Below are positions 44,210 to 53,647 of a DNA stretch of 64,000 bases, one piece after another. Position numbers and translations under genes: made by a program. The first letter of the stretch is position 1. The number at the start of each line of letters is the position of its first letter. Origin of the DNA: Ohtaekwangia kribbensis (GTDB lineage Bacteria > Bacteroidota > Bacteroidia > Cytophagales > Cyclobacteriaceae); contig NZ_JBHTKA010000007.1 in NCBI RefSeq assembly GCF_042676245.1, positions 372,001 through 436,000 on the forward strand. Direction: 5' to 3'. Under the pieces are notes generated by a model. The model did no database searches. It worked only from the letters and a program-made list of their open reading frames with translations, and had not been told where the DNA came from.

Positions 44210-45088
44210 ATGATAAAATATAATCCGAAGACCTGGATGGCGCTTATTCTTCACTCGTATAGTCGCCACGTGTTACGGACCATGTTGCCGGTAATTATTT
44301 TTATGATGGTGTTTACTACCGGTGTGTGCTATGTTATTGTAAGTCATCTCAAGTTAAAGCCCAGTGAATTTCCGGTAACCACTACGGTACACTCTTTATT
44401 GGGTATAGTACTCGGTTTGTTCCTGGTGTTCCGTACTAACTCTGCGTACGATCGCTGGTGGGAGGGAAGAAGATCATGGGGAGGTGTTGTTAACAGTACG
44501 CGAAATTTTGCGCTTAAGTTAAATGCCTATATAAGCAAAGAGAATCATGAAGACCGCGATTGGTTCGCGAAGATGATTCCAAACTTTGTGTTTGCTATGA
44601 AAGAACATCTGCGCACCGGTGTACAGCTTACGGAACTGGAAGACGTGGATGGTACGTTGCTCGAAGAACTCAAAGCGGTGAAACATAAGCCCAATCGTAT
44701 ATCGGCATTGCTATACACCAAAGTAAATCAACTCTACAAAGAGAATAGGTTTACGGGCGATCAGCTGATTAACCTGGACAAGGAACTGAAAGATTTTACA
44801 GACCTGATCGGAGCATGCGAGCGTATCAAGAATACGCCTATTCCATATTCGTACTCCATGTTCATCAAGAAATTTATATTCATATACATCTTTACCCTGC
44901 CGTTTGGTTTTGTAACCACGTTCGAATACTTCACCATACCCACGGTGTTGTTGGTGTCGTATGTATTGTTGAGTGTGGAGTTGATCGCAGAAGAGATTGA
45001 AGATCCGTTTGGCCGCGATATAAATGATTTACCCACCGATGAACTGGCCGGTAAAATAAAAGACAACGTGCGCGAAATCCTTCTTTAA
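44210..45088 (+). CDS. bestrophin family ion channel
   Basis: A 292-residue protein of the bacterial bestrophin family (UPF0187). The hallmark is RTNSAYDRWWEGRRSWGGVVNSTRN after two helices. The second pair of helices lies near 220-265, and the acidic segment EIEDPFGRDINDLP corresponds to the conserved motif near the C-terminus. Bestrophins are pentameric chloride or cation channels. It is divergent from the SPFH operon across 130 nt. Confidence 0.92.
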   Translation: MIKYNPKTWMALILHSYSRHVLRTMLPVIIFMMVFTTGVCYVIVSHLKLKPSEFPVTTTVHSLLGIVLGLFLVFRTNSAYDRWWEGRRSWGGVVNSTRNFALKLNAYISKENHEDRDWFAKMIPNFVFAMKEHLRTGVQLTELEDVDGTLLEELKAVKHKPNRISALLYTKVNQLYKENRFTGDQLINLDKELKDFTDLIGACERIKNTPIPYSYSMFIKKFIFIYIFTLPFGFVTTFEYFTIPTVLLVSYVLLSVELIAEEIEDPFGRDINDLPTDELAGKIKDNVREILL

Positions 45089-45126
45089 AAATACCCCGCA
45101 CGTCATAGCTCAAAACTCGCAGCTAT

Positions 45127-45249
45127 TTAAAGTACCGTACTGATGATGAAGTATAGAATGATCATCAGGATCAGCGAAGCATACATAATAAGGTCTACGC
45201 GTACATACGGTTTATACTCCTTATATAGATCTCTGAGCTTTCTGAACAT
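45127..45249 (-). CDS. 40-residue single-helix membrane protein
   Basis: A small frame with a good membrane-protein design: a basic amphipathic N-terminus (MFRKLRDLYKEYKPYVRVD) followed by one hydrophobic helix (about 20-38: LIMYASLILMIILYFII) and a short end. It lies in a gap between bestrophin (convergent) and the TonB receptor, and the composition fits coding use. The conserved-looking pattern of basic start plus helix is usual for small inner-membrane proteins. No function can be inferred. Confidence 0.65.
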   Translation of the reverse strand: MFRKLRDLYKEYKPYVRVDLIMYASLILMIILYFIISTVL

Positions 45250-45484
45250 GCTATTATTGATTTAGATTGAAATTACCGGAGCCTTTTAAAAACGCTGTAA
45301 AGGTATTAACAATAATTTCTTCACGATAAGGCAACAAATATTTTCTTTTCTCGTCATAGAAAGCTTGCCCCACGTTGTTCACACATGTTTAGCATGTTTT
45401 TATATTTTTTTTATCCGGCAATAGGGGGTAATAACCATGTGATTGTCTTGAACCCAAATTACATATACGAAACCCCAAGCACAG

Positions 45485-47839
45485 ATGATTCGATTTTTAG
45501 TTGTTGTGACTTTAGCCCTGGTAAGCACCATGGCGCGATCGCAGGAGAAAGTAACCCTGAATGGTTACATAAAGGATGCTGATAACGGAGAAGAACTTAT
45601 CGGAGTAACCGTTTACATTCCGCAGTTAAAAGCGGGCACTGCTACCAATGCGTATGGCTTTTATTCCATCACGGTTCCGAAAGGTACATATGAAGTACAA
45701 TATACTTTTGTAGGCTATTCATCGCAGAACGTTACCGTTACACTCGATGCCGATGTATCCAGAAATATAGAGTTGGGTGGCGAAGCGCAGATCATGAATG
45801 AAGTAGAGATCTCCGAGCGACCACTCGATGAAAATGTGATCGCGGTACAGATGAGTAAAAATACACTGAACATTAACCAGGTAAAAAAGTTACCGACCCT
45901 GTTTGGTGAAGTAGACATCATTAAAAATGTACAGGCATTGCCTGGTGTTATTTCTGCCGGTGAAGGAACTTCCTCATTCTTCGTACGCGGAGGTGGTGGC
46001 GACCAGAACCTTATACTCATCGATGAAGCCCCTATATATGATGCTTCTCACCTGGGGGGTATGGTATCGGTTTTCAATGCCGATGTTATTAAAGAATCTG
46101 AACTATATAAAGGTGGTATACCTTCACGCTTCGGCGGCCGTTTGTCTTCCATCCTTGAAGTACGCACGATCGATGGTAATAACAAACGCTTCGGTGTAAC
46201 AGCCGGTATAGGTTCTATGGCGAGCCGTGTGATGATTGAAGCGCCTATCGTAAAAGATAAAAGTTCATTTATCCTCTCGGGCAGAACTTCGAACCTCGGA
46301 CTTTATCTGAAAGCTGCGAACACTGACAACAGCATTAACTTTTACGACCTGAATGCTAAAGTAAACTGGAGAGCGAATAACAAGAACCGTTTCTTCGTAT
46401 CAGGCTATACCGGTCGTGATAAATTGTCTTTCTCCGATGGCGAAGTTGGTTTCGGCTGGGGTAACTCTACCGGAACATTCCGCTGGAACCATTTGTTCAA
46501 CGAGAAGTTATTTTCGAATACAACGGTAATCCTCAGCAGCTTTGATTACTTGTTCGAGATCAAAGACCCGATACAAGGCTTCAAGTGGTCTTCCAACCTG
46601 CAGGAGCTTAGTGTGAAGAACGACCTTACGTACTTCCACACCGTTAACAACGAATTTACCTTCGGGTATCACATTACGGGCAGACGATTCTCTCCGGCAA
46701 CCATAGAGCCTAACTCGGAAGAATCCATGTTTGAAAAAACAGTGTTCGATAAAATGTATGCGCTTGATCATGGTATATACCTGAGCAACCAGCGCAGAAT
46801 TACCGATGCCCTCACGATGGATGTAGGGCTGCGTGTATCGATCTTCCAGAGCATGGGGCCGGGCAAAGTATATATCTACAACGATCCGAAAGACAATGCA
46901 GACCCTACTCGCGTAGATTCACTGGAGTATGGTTCGTGGAAGAGCATTAAGAACTTTGTGAACCTGGAGCCGCGCTTCGGACTTCGTTATTCTTTGTCGG
47001 ATGACAAGTCTATCAAATTGTCGTACAACCGCATGGTGCAGAATACACACCTCGTAGCAGCCGGCACGGTACCATTGCCTTTCAATACATGGAGCCCGAG
47101 TGGTTATTATCTGAAACCGCAGATCGCTGACCAGATCGCGCTCGGATATTTCCAGAACCTGAAAGATAATATGTACGAAGCGTCTGCTGAAATATACTAT
47201 AAGGATATACAGCATGTAACAGACTTTGCTGATAATGCCGAGATCCAGTTGAATAAAGACCTGGTTACCGAATACAGACAAGGTGATGCATGGGCATACG
47301 GAGCCGAGTTTATGGTTACGAAAAAAGAAGGACGTCTTACGGGTATGGCAAGCTATACCTGGTCGAAAGCACTGCGCCAGATCGAAGGTGTAAACCAGGG
47401 ACGTGAATATGTAGCGAACTACGATCGCAGAAATGTAGTAAACCTGAATGCTGCATTTGAGCTGAACGACAAGTGGACCTTTGGTGGAGCGTTTACCTAT
47501 AGCACGGGTCGCCCTACCACCGTGCCGTCTGGTAAATATGAATATGGAGAGTATAATCCTGACCAGGTAAGTGAGCGTAACGGATACAGGTTGCCAGCCT
47601 TCCACCGCCTGGATCTTTCCGCTACCCTGAACCCGCGCAAGAACGCAACCCGTAAATGGAAAGGCCAGTGGATCTTCTCACTATACAATGTATATAGTCG
47701 CAAGAATGCATTCACCGTGTATACCCGTACCAAGAAAGACAGTGATGGCGATATAATTGGCGATGGTACACAGAAAGAGGCCCGCATGGTATATCTCTTC
47801 CCGTTTATGCCGTCTGTTACCTATAACATTAAATTCTAA
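45485..47839 (+). CDS. TonB-dependent receptor with carboxypeptidase-like regulatory domain
   Basis: A 784-residue outer-membrane receptor. The signal peptide covers residues 1-19 (ending ARS-QE). A CarboxypepD_reg-like domain spans about 22-105 (VTLNGYIKDADNGEELIGVTVYIPQLKAGTATNAYGFY). The plug follows (about 125-225: GEGTSSFFVRGGGGDQNLILIDEAPIYD, FNADVIKESELYKGGIPSRFGG), then a barrel ending VTYNIKF. It pairs with a DUF4249 lipoprotein 48 nt downstream, a common Bacteroidota import unit. The substrate is unknown. Confidence 0.93.
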   Translation: MIRFLVVVTLALVSTMARSQEKVTLNGYIKDADNGEELIGVTVYIPQLKAGTATNAYGFYSITVPKGTYEVQYTFVGYSSQNVTVTLDADVSRNIELGGEAQIMNEVEISERPLDENVIAVQMSKNTLNINQVKKLPTLFGEVDIIKNVQALPGVISAGEGTSSFFVRGGGGDQNLILIDEAPIYDASHLGGMVSVFNADVIKESELYKGGIPSRFGGRLSSILEVRTIDGNNKRFGVTAGIGSMASRVMIEAPIVKDKSSFILSGRTSNLGLYLKAANTDNSINFYDLNAKVNWRANNKNRFFVSGYTGRDKLSFSDGEVGFGWGNSTGTFRWNHLFNEKLFSNTTVILSSFDYLFEIKDPIQGFKWSSNLQELSVKNDLTYFHTVNNEFTFGYHITGRRFSPATIEPNSEESMFEKTVFDKMYALDHGIYLSNQRRITDALTMDVGLRVSIFQSMGPGKVYIYNDPKDNADPTRVDSLEYGSWKSIKNFVNLEPRFGLRYSLSDDKSIKLSYNRMVQNTHLVAAGTVPLPFNTWSPSGYYLKPQIADQIALGYFQNLKDNMYEASAEIYYKDIQHVTDFADNAEIQLNKDLVTEYRQGDAWAYGAEFMVTKKEGRLTGMASYTWSKALRQIEGVNQGREYVANYDRRNVVNLNAAFELNDKWTFGGAFTYSTGRPTTVPSGKYEYGEYNPDQVSERNGYRLPAFHRLDLSATLNPRKNATRKWKGQWIFSLYNVYSRKNAFTVYTRTKKDSDGDIIGDGTQKEARMVYLFPFMPSVTYNIKF

Positions 47840-47887
47840 CGCATCATGAAAACACAAAACAGCAATATATTTTATAAAGCATTGTCC

Positions 47888-48721
47888 ATGAAAAAAGCAT
47901 TGATATATAGTCTCACGTTGCTCACGCTCGCTGCCTGTGAAGAGACAGTAGTGCTTGACCTGGAGGAAACGACACCGAAGATCGTTATTGAAGGACAAGT
48001 TACCGATCGGGCCGGCTACCAGTTTGTAAAGGTGAGCAAGTCAACCAACTTCTACGCCAGCGGTAAAACACCACGCGTTACGGATGCAACCATAACCGTA
48101 GCCGATGACCTGGGTAATGAATATACATTTGTACACAATCCGCGCAATCATGCAGACTCTGCCGGATATTATCTTCCGCAGACTCCGTTTGTTGGTGTGA
48201 TCGATCGCACCTATACCCTGACTGTTGTGGCTGAAGGACAAACCTATACCGCGCAAGACAAACTAAATCGCATTACTACGATTGATAAACTGGAATATCG
48301 TATTGATGAAGATGAACGCGAAGACCCGGAAGATCCGGGAAGATTCTACGAAGTGCTGATGTTCGTAAAGGAACCGAAGGAAACAAGAGACTATTATCTT
48401 TTCAAAACCTACCGTAACGATTCGTTAACATATAATTTGGATACCGATGTATACTATGCCGATGATGAATTGGTAGGAGAGAACATCGATGGTTTCCCGC
48501 TGCCGATTTTCTATAGTGTAAATGACCTGGCCCGTGCTGAAGTGTACAGCCTGAGTCGCGATGCCTTTATTTTCTACCGCGACCTGGATAAACTGTTGAA
48601 CAACGATGGCGGTATGTTTACCCAACCGCCGGCAGACCCACGTACTAATTTATCGAATGGAGCGTTAGGTCTGTTTCAGGTAAGCGCAGTGGTGAGTAGC
48701 GAGATTCGTATCAACGAGTAA
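47888..48721 (+). CDS. DUF4249 surface lipoprotein
   Basis: A 277-residue lipoprotein with lipobox LTLAAC at about residue 16. The DUF4249 pattern follows: VVLDLEETTPKIVIEGQVTDRAGYQFVKVSKSTNFY and the later YTLTVVAEGQTYTAQ. A Met 14 codons upstream (47846) would place polar residues before the signal sequence, so the start at 47888 is preferred. DUF4249 proteins are usually encoded with a TonB-dependent receptor and are presumed to work with it at the cell surface. Confidence 0.87.
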   Translation: MKKALIYSLTLLTLAACEETVVLDLEETTPKIVIEGQVTDRAGYQFVKVSKSTNFYASGKTPRVTDATITVADDLGNEYTFVHNPRNHADSAGYYLPQTPFVGVIDRTYTLTVVAEGQTYTAQDKLNRITTIDKLEYRIDEDEREDPEDPGRFYEVLMFVKEPKETRDYYLFKTYRNDSLTYNLDTDVYYADDELVGENIDGFPLPIFYSVNDLARAEVYSLSRDAFIFYRDLDKLLNNDGGMFTQPPADPRTNLSNGALGLFQVSAVVSSEIRINE

Positions 48722-48737
48722 GTTTAGTCAGAATTAG

Positions 48738-48755
48738 GCAACGATAGTTGCTTTT
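48738..48755 (+). terminator. short terminator after the DUF4249 gene
   Basis: GCAAC-GATA-GTTGC followed by TTTT. A 5-bp stem with a 4-nt loop, 16 nt after the stop codon. Confidence 0.55.
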
Positions 48756-48758
48756 CAC

Positions 48759-48820
48759 AAAAGGGAGTTTCATATTTCATACGGTAAACTATTCCGGATG
48801 AAAATATCACTCCCTTTTTT
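48759..48820 (+). promoter_or_regulatory. long hairpin with T-run covering a start codon
   Basis: The RNA can fold into a stem of about 22 pairs. AAAAGGGAGT (48759-48768) pairs with ACTCCCTTTT (48809-48818). ATA and TTTCAT (48772-48780) pair with ATGAAA and TAT (48798-48807, one bulge). CGG pairs with CCG. The loop is TAAACTATT (48785-48793). The ATG of the peptidase gene is inside the 3' arm, and the stem is followed by T residues to 48820. It may be a translation-blocking structure or an attenuator. Confidence 0.6.
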
Positions 48821-51767
48821 ATTGGCTATACTCTCGTTAGCAGTACATGCACAAACGCAGACTATACTTGAAAATAACCCTACGGGTTTAAAGTGGTACC
48901 AGGTTAATACCCCCCATTTCAGAGTGCTTTTTCCGGAGGGGTTTGATGAGCAGGCCCAGCGCATGGCCAACACACTGGAATATATACATGCGCCTGAAGC
49001 GAAGTCACTCGGCACCAGGCCTCGAAAGATATCCGTGGTGTTGCAGAATCAATCTTCGGTGTCCAATGCCTTTGTATCGATGTTGCCGAGGAGGTCTGAA
49101 TTTTATACCATGGCTCCTCAAGACTATAATTTTATAGGCACGAACGACTGGCTCGATATGCTGGCCTCGCATGAGTACCGGCACATTGTACAATATCAGC
49201 ATGCAACGCGCGGGTTCAACAGGTTGTTTTATTATCTCTTCGGTAATCCGACATTGGCGGGTATGTCGCAGGTGGCAGCGCCTCAGTGGTTTTGGGAAGG
49301 CGATGCCGTGGTTACTGAAACAGCATTTACGCATAGCGGTCGCGGTAAGATACCGCAGTTTAATCTCGTGTTTAAAACCAATCTGCTGGAAGGCCGTACG
49401 TTCAACTATCACAAACAGTATTTACGATCGTACAAGCATAATATACCCAACCACTATGTATTAGGGTATAACATGGTAAGCTACCTGCGCAGGAAAACAG
49501 ACGACCCGGAGATATGGGGAAAGATCACAGCGCGATCGTGGAGTGTTCCATTTATACCGTTCGCTTTCTCTAATGCTATTAAAAATAAAACCGGGCTATA
49601 TGTAAAGGATCTGTATAATGAGATGGCGGCAACGTATCGAAGCGAATGGCAGAAGGAGATTGACCAATTAAAGCTTACCTCTTTTGAAAAAGTAAATTCG
49701 CGATCAACAACAGCCTATACGGATTATCTATATCCACAACCCCAGGAAGATGGAAGTATACTGGTGATGAAGCAGGGTATAGGTGATATTGAACAATTTG
49801 TACTGTTGAAAGATGGTCGAGAGAAACGAGTTTTTACTCCGGGTTTTGTTAACGATGCGGGTATGCTTTCATCCACCTATACTTCGGTGGTGTGGAACGA
49901 ATTCGGATACGACCCGCGTTGGCGCGTGAAGAACTTTTCGCAGATCAAGATTTACGATTATGAAAATAAACAGAAACGTGTTATAGGAGGAAGACGTCAA
50001 CGGTATGCCAGTGCTGCATTGTCGCCTAACGGAGATAAGATCGTTACCGTGCGTTCGGATAATGACTATTCCAACACGCTGGTTATACTCGAACTGTTTA
50101 CCGGTAAACCTATAAAGGAGTTTGCCAATGAAGCCAACTATTTTTACTCCATGCCCCGTTGGTCTGACGATGCCTCGAAGATCGTTGTACTGAAGACAAC
50201 CAGACAGGGAAAAATGCTTGTTTCCATTGATGTTGATTCAGGTACAGAGCAGGAGATATTACCCGCTACACATGAAAATTTGGGACACCCGGTGCAGTGG
50301 GGGAAATATATACTCTTTAACTCGCCTGTTACTGGCATCGATAACATATATGCGATTGATGTGGAGACCAAACAACGGTACCAGGTTACGAGCAGTAAAT
50401 ATGGTGCCTTCAACCCGGCGGTAACAAAAGATGGCAAAACGTTATACTATAACGACCAGGCGAAAGATGGAATGGATGTGGTAAAGGCTCCGTTCGATCC
50501 ATCATCGTGGACTATATATGAGGCAAAATCTCAGGCTGATCATGCTTACCGGCATCTCGTAGAACAGGAGGGAAGGCCGGGGTTGTTCGACAGCATCCCA
50601 CAAAACGTGTTGCCGGTAAAACGTTACTCAAAGCTGAAGGGAATTATTAATCCTTATAGCTGGGGATTTTTACTCACGAACGATTTGGCGCAGATCACTG
50701 CTGCTGTGGCATCGCACGATGTACTCAGTACGACTTCGATCACCGCCGGCTATGTATATGACATCAACGAACGTACCGACCTGTGGCGTGCCGGTATCAG
50801 CTATCAGGGGCTATATCCCATCATAAACCTGACGGCAGAAAAAGGCAATCGTACAAATGACGAAACGCTGGAAGAAAAGAAAATCGAGTTTACATGGGAT
50901 GAGACAACGGTAGAGGGTGGATTAAGTATACCGTTACTTCTTACACGATCGAAATATATAGAGCAACTGTCAGTTGGTAATTCGGTAGGGCTTACGAGAG
51001 TGTCGTCATTTGTCAATACAATTACACGAAACGATACACTCATCTATAAAGGTAAGGATCGATTTGTTCCGTATCGGAATACAACGTATGATTACTTTTA
51101 TACAGATCAGCTTACCGATGGCGATTTAATATATAATCACTTTGCGTTAACTTACTATCGCTTATTGAAGCCGAGTTACAGAGATTTTTTGTACCGTTGG
51201 GGGCAATCTCTAAGCATCGATTTATATAGTACTCCTTTTAATAGTGACTTTACGGGCAACCTTCTTGCAGTCAGAGGTATACTATATTTTCCAGGGCTCG
51301 CAAAACACCATTACCTATATTCACGGTTGGCCTTTCAGAAAAGTTTGCAAAGTGTAGAGACGGATATTTATACTTTCCGCAACAGAATTTTCAAGCCTCG
51401 TGGATATGGATACCCTCGGGATGAAAAATTCTACACGGTTTCATTAAATTATGCATTCCCTCTCTGGTATCCTGATATAGCTCTCGGCCCCATACTTAAC
51501 GTTCAGCGCGTTAAGCTTAATGCCTTCTTCGATTATGGACAAGGATATGGAACAGTATACTATTACAACCGCGATGCAAACTTAGTGCAGGGGTTTGCTA
51601 CTGACGACACCTATCAATCCATCGGAGTTGAAACAACTTTTGATTTCAACTTTATGCGTTTCCTGCCGAAGTTTGAATTAGGATTTCGCACCTCGTATCT
51701 GAAGGCAAACCGGAATACAGCGGGAGGCACCGTGTTTGAGATTTTGATAGGGAATATCGGTTTTTGA
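48798..51767 (+). CDS. outer-membrane HExxH metallopeptidase with beta-propeller and barrel regions
   Basis: A 989-residue protein with signal peptide MKISLPFLLAILSLAVHAQ. Residues about 30-290 form a peptidase domain with the zinc motif H125-EYR-H129 and a third ligand in PQWFWEGDAVVTE (Glu167), a gluzincin arrangement. Residues about 300-580 have WD40/TolB-like repeats (YSMPRWSDDASKIVV; AALSPNGDKIVTV). From about 620 the sequence looks like a membrane beta-barrel and ends FEILIGNIGF. It may degrade peptides at the surface. It resembles no single well-studied protein that I know. Confidence 0.82.
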   Translation: MKISLPFLLAILSLAVHAQTQTILENNPTGLKWYQVNTPHFRVLFPEGFDEQAQRMANTLEYIHAPEAKSLGTRPRKISVVLQNQSSVSNAFVSMLPRRSEFYTMAPQDYNFIGTNDWLDMLASHEYRHIVQYQHATRGFNRLFYYLFGNPTLAGMSQVAAPQWFWEGDAVVTETAFTHSGRGKIPQFNLVFKTNLLEGRTFNYHKQYLRSYKHNIPNHYVLGYNMVSYLRRKTDDPEIWGKITARSWSVPFIPFAFSNAIKNKTGLYVKDLYNEMAATYRSEWQKEIDQLKLTSFEKVNSRSTTAYTDYLYPQPQEDGSILVMKQGIGDIEQFVLLKDGREKRVFTPGFVNDAGMLSSTYTSVVWNEFGYDPRWRVKNFSQIKIYDYENKQKRVIGGRRQRYASAALSPNGDKIVTVRSDNDYSNTLVILELFTGKPIKEFANEANYFYSMPRWSDDASKIVVLKTTRQGKMLVSIDVDSGTEQEILPATHENLGHPVQWGKYILFNSPVTGIDNIYAIDVETKQRYQVTSSKYGAFNPAVTKDGKTLYYNDQAKDGMDVVKAPFDPSSWTIYEAKSQADHAYRHLVEQEGRPGLFDSIPQNVLPVKRYSKLKGIINPYSWGFLLTNDLAQITAAVASHDVLSTTSITAGYVYDINERTDLWRAGISYQGLYPIINLTAEKGNRTNDETLEEKKIEFTWDETTVEGGLSIPLLLTRSKYIEQLSVGNSVGLTRVSSFVNTITRNDTLIYKGKDRFVPYRNTTYDYFYTDQLTDGDLIYNHFALTYYRLLKPSYRDFLYRWGQSLSIDLYSTPFNSDFTGNLLAVRGILYFPGLAKHHYLYSRLAFQKSLQSVETDIYTFRNRIFKPRGYGYPRDEKFYTVSLNYAFPLWYPDIALGPILNVQRVKLNAFFDYGQGYGTVYYYNRDANLVQGFATDDTYQSIGVETTFDFNFMRFLPKFELGFRTSYLKANRNTAGGTVFEILIGNIGF

Positions 51768-51769
51768 AC

Positions 51770-51799
51770 TTGAAAATCACCTTTTATACTCTATTTTTG
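51770..51799 (+). promoter_or_regulatory. promoter of the pyruvate dehydrogenase E2 gene
   Basis: TTG at 51770-51772, 19 nt, TATTTTTG at 51792-51799. This matches the Bacteroidota consensus. It begins just after the stop of the peptidase gene and gives a leader of about 80 nt. Confidence 0.6.
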
Positions 51800-51884
51800 G
51801 AAGCTTAATGCAGGAAAGGATGCATTGCAACGGTTTGCGAAGCAGATATTTCCTTATTTAAAATCTAAAAATCTACAATCGACA

Positions 51885-53522
51885 ATGGCAGAAATAATAC
51901 GCATGCCCAAAATGAGCGATACCATGACCGAAGGCGTGGTCGCAAAGTGGCATAAGAAGGTGGGTGATTCCGTGAAGTCAGGCGAGTTAATGGCTGAAAT
52001 AGAAACCGACAAGGCTACGATGGATTATGAATCTTTCAACACCGGTACAGTACTATACCTTGGTGTGAAAGAGGGCCAGGCGGTAAAAGTGAACGATGTC
52101 CTCGCTATTGTAGGAAATAAAGGAGAAGATTACTCAGCCTTGCTGGCAGGAGCATCCAACGCGGCAGCTTCCGGTGGCAAAGTTGAAGAACCGAAAGCAG
52201 CGGCTTCGGCACCTGCAGCGAGCGCAGCACCTGCGATCGATACATCCAACATCAAAGCTGAAATTGTATTGATGCCGAAGATGAGCGATACCATGACCGA
52301 TGGTGTTATTGCTGCATGGCACAAGAAGGTTGGCGACAGTGTGAAGTCTGGTGAATTGTTAGCTGAGATCGAAACAGACAAGGCTACGATGGAGTATGAA
52401 TCATACAACACCGGCACACTGTTATATATAGGAGCTGATGCAGGCAAAGCTGTTCCGGTAAACGGAGTGCTTGCTATCATTGGTGAAAAAGGTGCTGACT
52501 ACCAGACGCTGCTCAAGGCACACGAAGCAAAAGCTTCCGGCGGTTCTGCTCCGGTAGCTGCTGCATCTAAACCTGCTGAAGCACCAGCGGCCACAGCATC
52601 AGCGGATGTTAGTGCTGATCATGGTACAAACGGAAGAATCAAAGCTTCTCCGCTCGCGAAGAAATTAGCAAAAGACAAAGGATACGACATCAGTAAAATT
52701 CAGGGTTCGGGCGAACATGGCCGTGTAACCAAGAGCGATGTTGAGAACTATAAACCTGCTGCAGAAGCGAAACCTGCTGCTGCCGCTGGCAAAGAAGGTA
52801 AATCTGCTGCGCCAATCGTATTACCTCAGGTAATCGGCAAGGAGAGCTTCGAAGAAATACCAGTATCGCAGATGCGTAAAACCATCGCGAAGCGTTTGAC
52901 AGAAAGTAAATTCTCTGCGCCTCACTTCTACCTGACCATGGAAATCAACATGGATAAGGCGATGGAAGCACGCAAGAGTATAAATGAGATCAGCCCGGTA
53001 AAAGTATCGTTCAACGATATCGTGATCAAAGCAGCAGCCGTAGCGTTGCGTCAGCACCCGGATGTTAACTCAAGCTGGCTTGGCGACAAGATCCGTAAGA
53101 ACCACCATGTGAACATTGGTGTAGCAGTAGCTGTGAAAGATGGCCTGCTGGTTCCGGTAGTTCGCTTTGCCGATAGCAAATCACTTTCACACATTGCTGT
53201 GGAAGTAAAAGAACTCGCACAGAAAGCTCACGATAAAAAACTGCAGCCATCCGAGTGGGAAGGTAGCACCTTTACTATATCCAACCTCGGCATGTTCGGT
53301 ATAGAAGAGTTCACCGCGATCATCAACCCTCCGGATGCATGTATACTCGCAGTAGGTGGTATAAAAGAAACCGCCATTGTGAAGAACGGACAACTGGTTG
53401 TAGGCAACGTAATGAAAGTTACACTGTCGTGCGACCACCGCGCAGTAGACGGTGCTGTAGGTTCGGCCTTCCTCAAAACGCTGAAGGGCCTCCTCGAAGA
53501 TCCGGTAAGAATTCTGATCTAG
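51885..53522 (+). CDS. pyruvate dehydrogenase E2, dihydrolipoamide acetyltransferase
   Basis: A 545-residue protein. Two lipoyl domains carry the lipoate Lys in ETDKATMDYES (Lys43) and ETDKATMEYES (Lys166). They are separated by Ala/Pro-rich linkers. An E3/E1-binding domain follows (about 245-285: ASPLAKKLAKDKGYDISKIQGSG). The catalytic core (about 310-545) has the SCDHRAVDG active-site His518. It transfers acetyl groups to CoA. An upstream TTG at 51825 would add 20 residues without family similarity, so the ATG at 51885 is preferred. E1 and E3 genes are not adjacent. Confidence 0.95.
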   Translation: MAEIIRMPKMSDTMTEGVVAKWHKKVGDSVKSGELMAEIETDKATMDYESFNTGTVLYLGVKEGQAVKVNDVLAIVGNKGEDYSALLAGASNAAASGGKVEEPKAAASAPAASAAPAIDTSNIKAEIVLMPKMSDTMTDGVIAAWHKKVGDSVKSGELLAEIETDKATMEYESYNTGTLLYIGADAGKAVPVNGVLAIIGEKGADYQTLLKAHEAKASGGSAPVAAASKPAEAPAATASADVSADHGTNGRIKASPLAKKLAKDKGYDISKIQGSGEHGRVTKSDVENYKPAAEAKPAAAAGKEGKSAAPIVLPQVIGKESFEEIPVSQMRKTIAKRLTESKFSAPHFYLTMEINMDKAMEARKSINEISPVKVSFNDIVIKAAAVALRQHPDVNSSWLGDKIRKNHHVNIGVAVAVKDGLLVPVVRFADSKSLSHIAVEVKELAQKAHDKKLQPSEWEGSTFTISNLGMFGIEEFTAIINPPDACILAVGGIKETAIVKNGQLVVGNVMKVTLSCDHRAVDGAVGSAFLKTLKGLLEDPVRILI

Positions 53523-53541
53523 TAAATTTTGACCGATATAT

Positions 53542-53570
53542 ACTCCCTCTCCCTTTCGAGAGGGAGTTTT
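53542..53570 (+). terminator. terminator of the E2 gene
   Basis: A perfect 10-bp stem, ACTCCCTCTC (53542-53551) with GAGAGGGAGT (53558-53567), a 6-nt loop, and TTTT. It starts 19 nt after the stop. Confidence 0.82.
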
Positions 53571-53647
53571 GTTTAGATATATTTTCCAGATTCTGCGAAC
53601 GGCTTACAACGTATAGCCTGTACGCTCAACCCAAACGATATAGTGCA

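Noticed and set aside
47681..47998. Long antisense frames under the TonB receptor and DUF4249 genes.
   Set aside because: Explained as shadows of GC-balanced sense codons; no start context or motif.
53339..53647. Upstream extension of hslV into the E2 gene.
   Set aside because: It crosses the E2 terminator and is out of frame with E2. HslV proteins start at the MEKIHATT segment.
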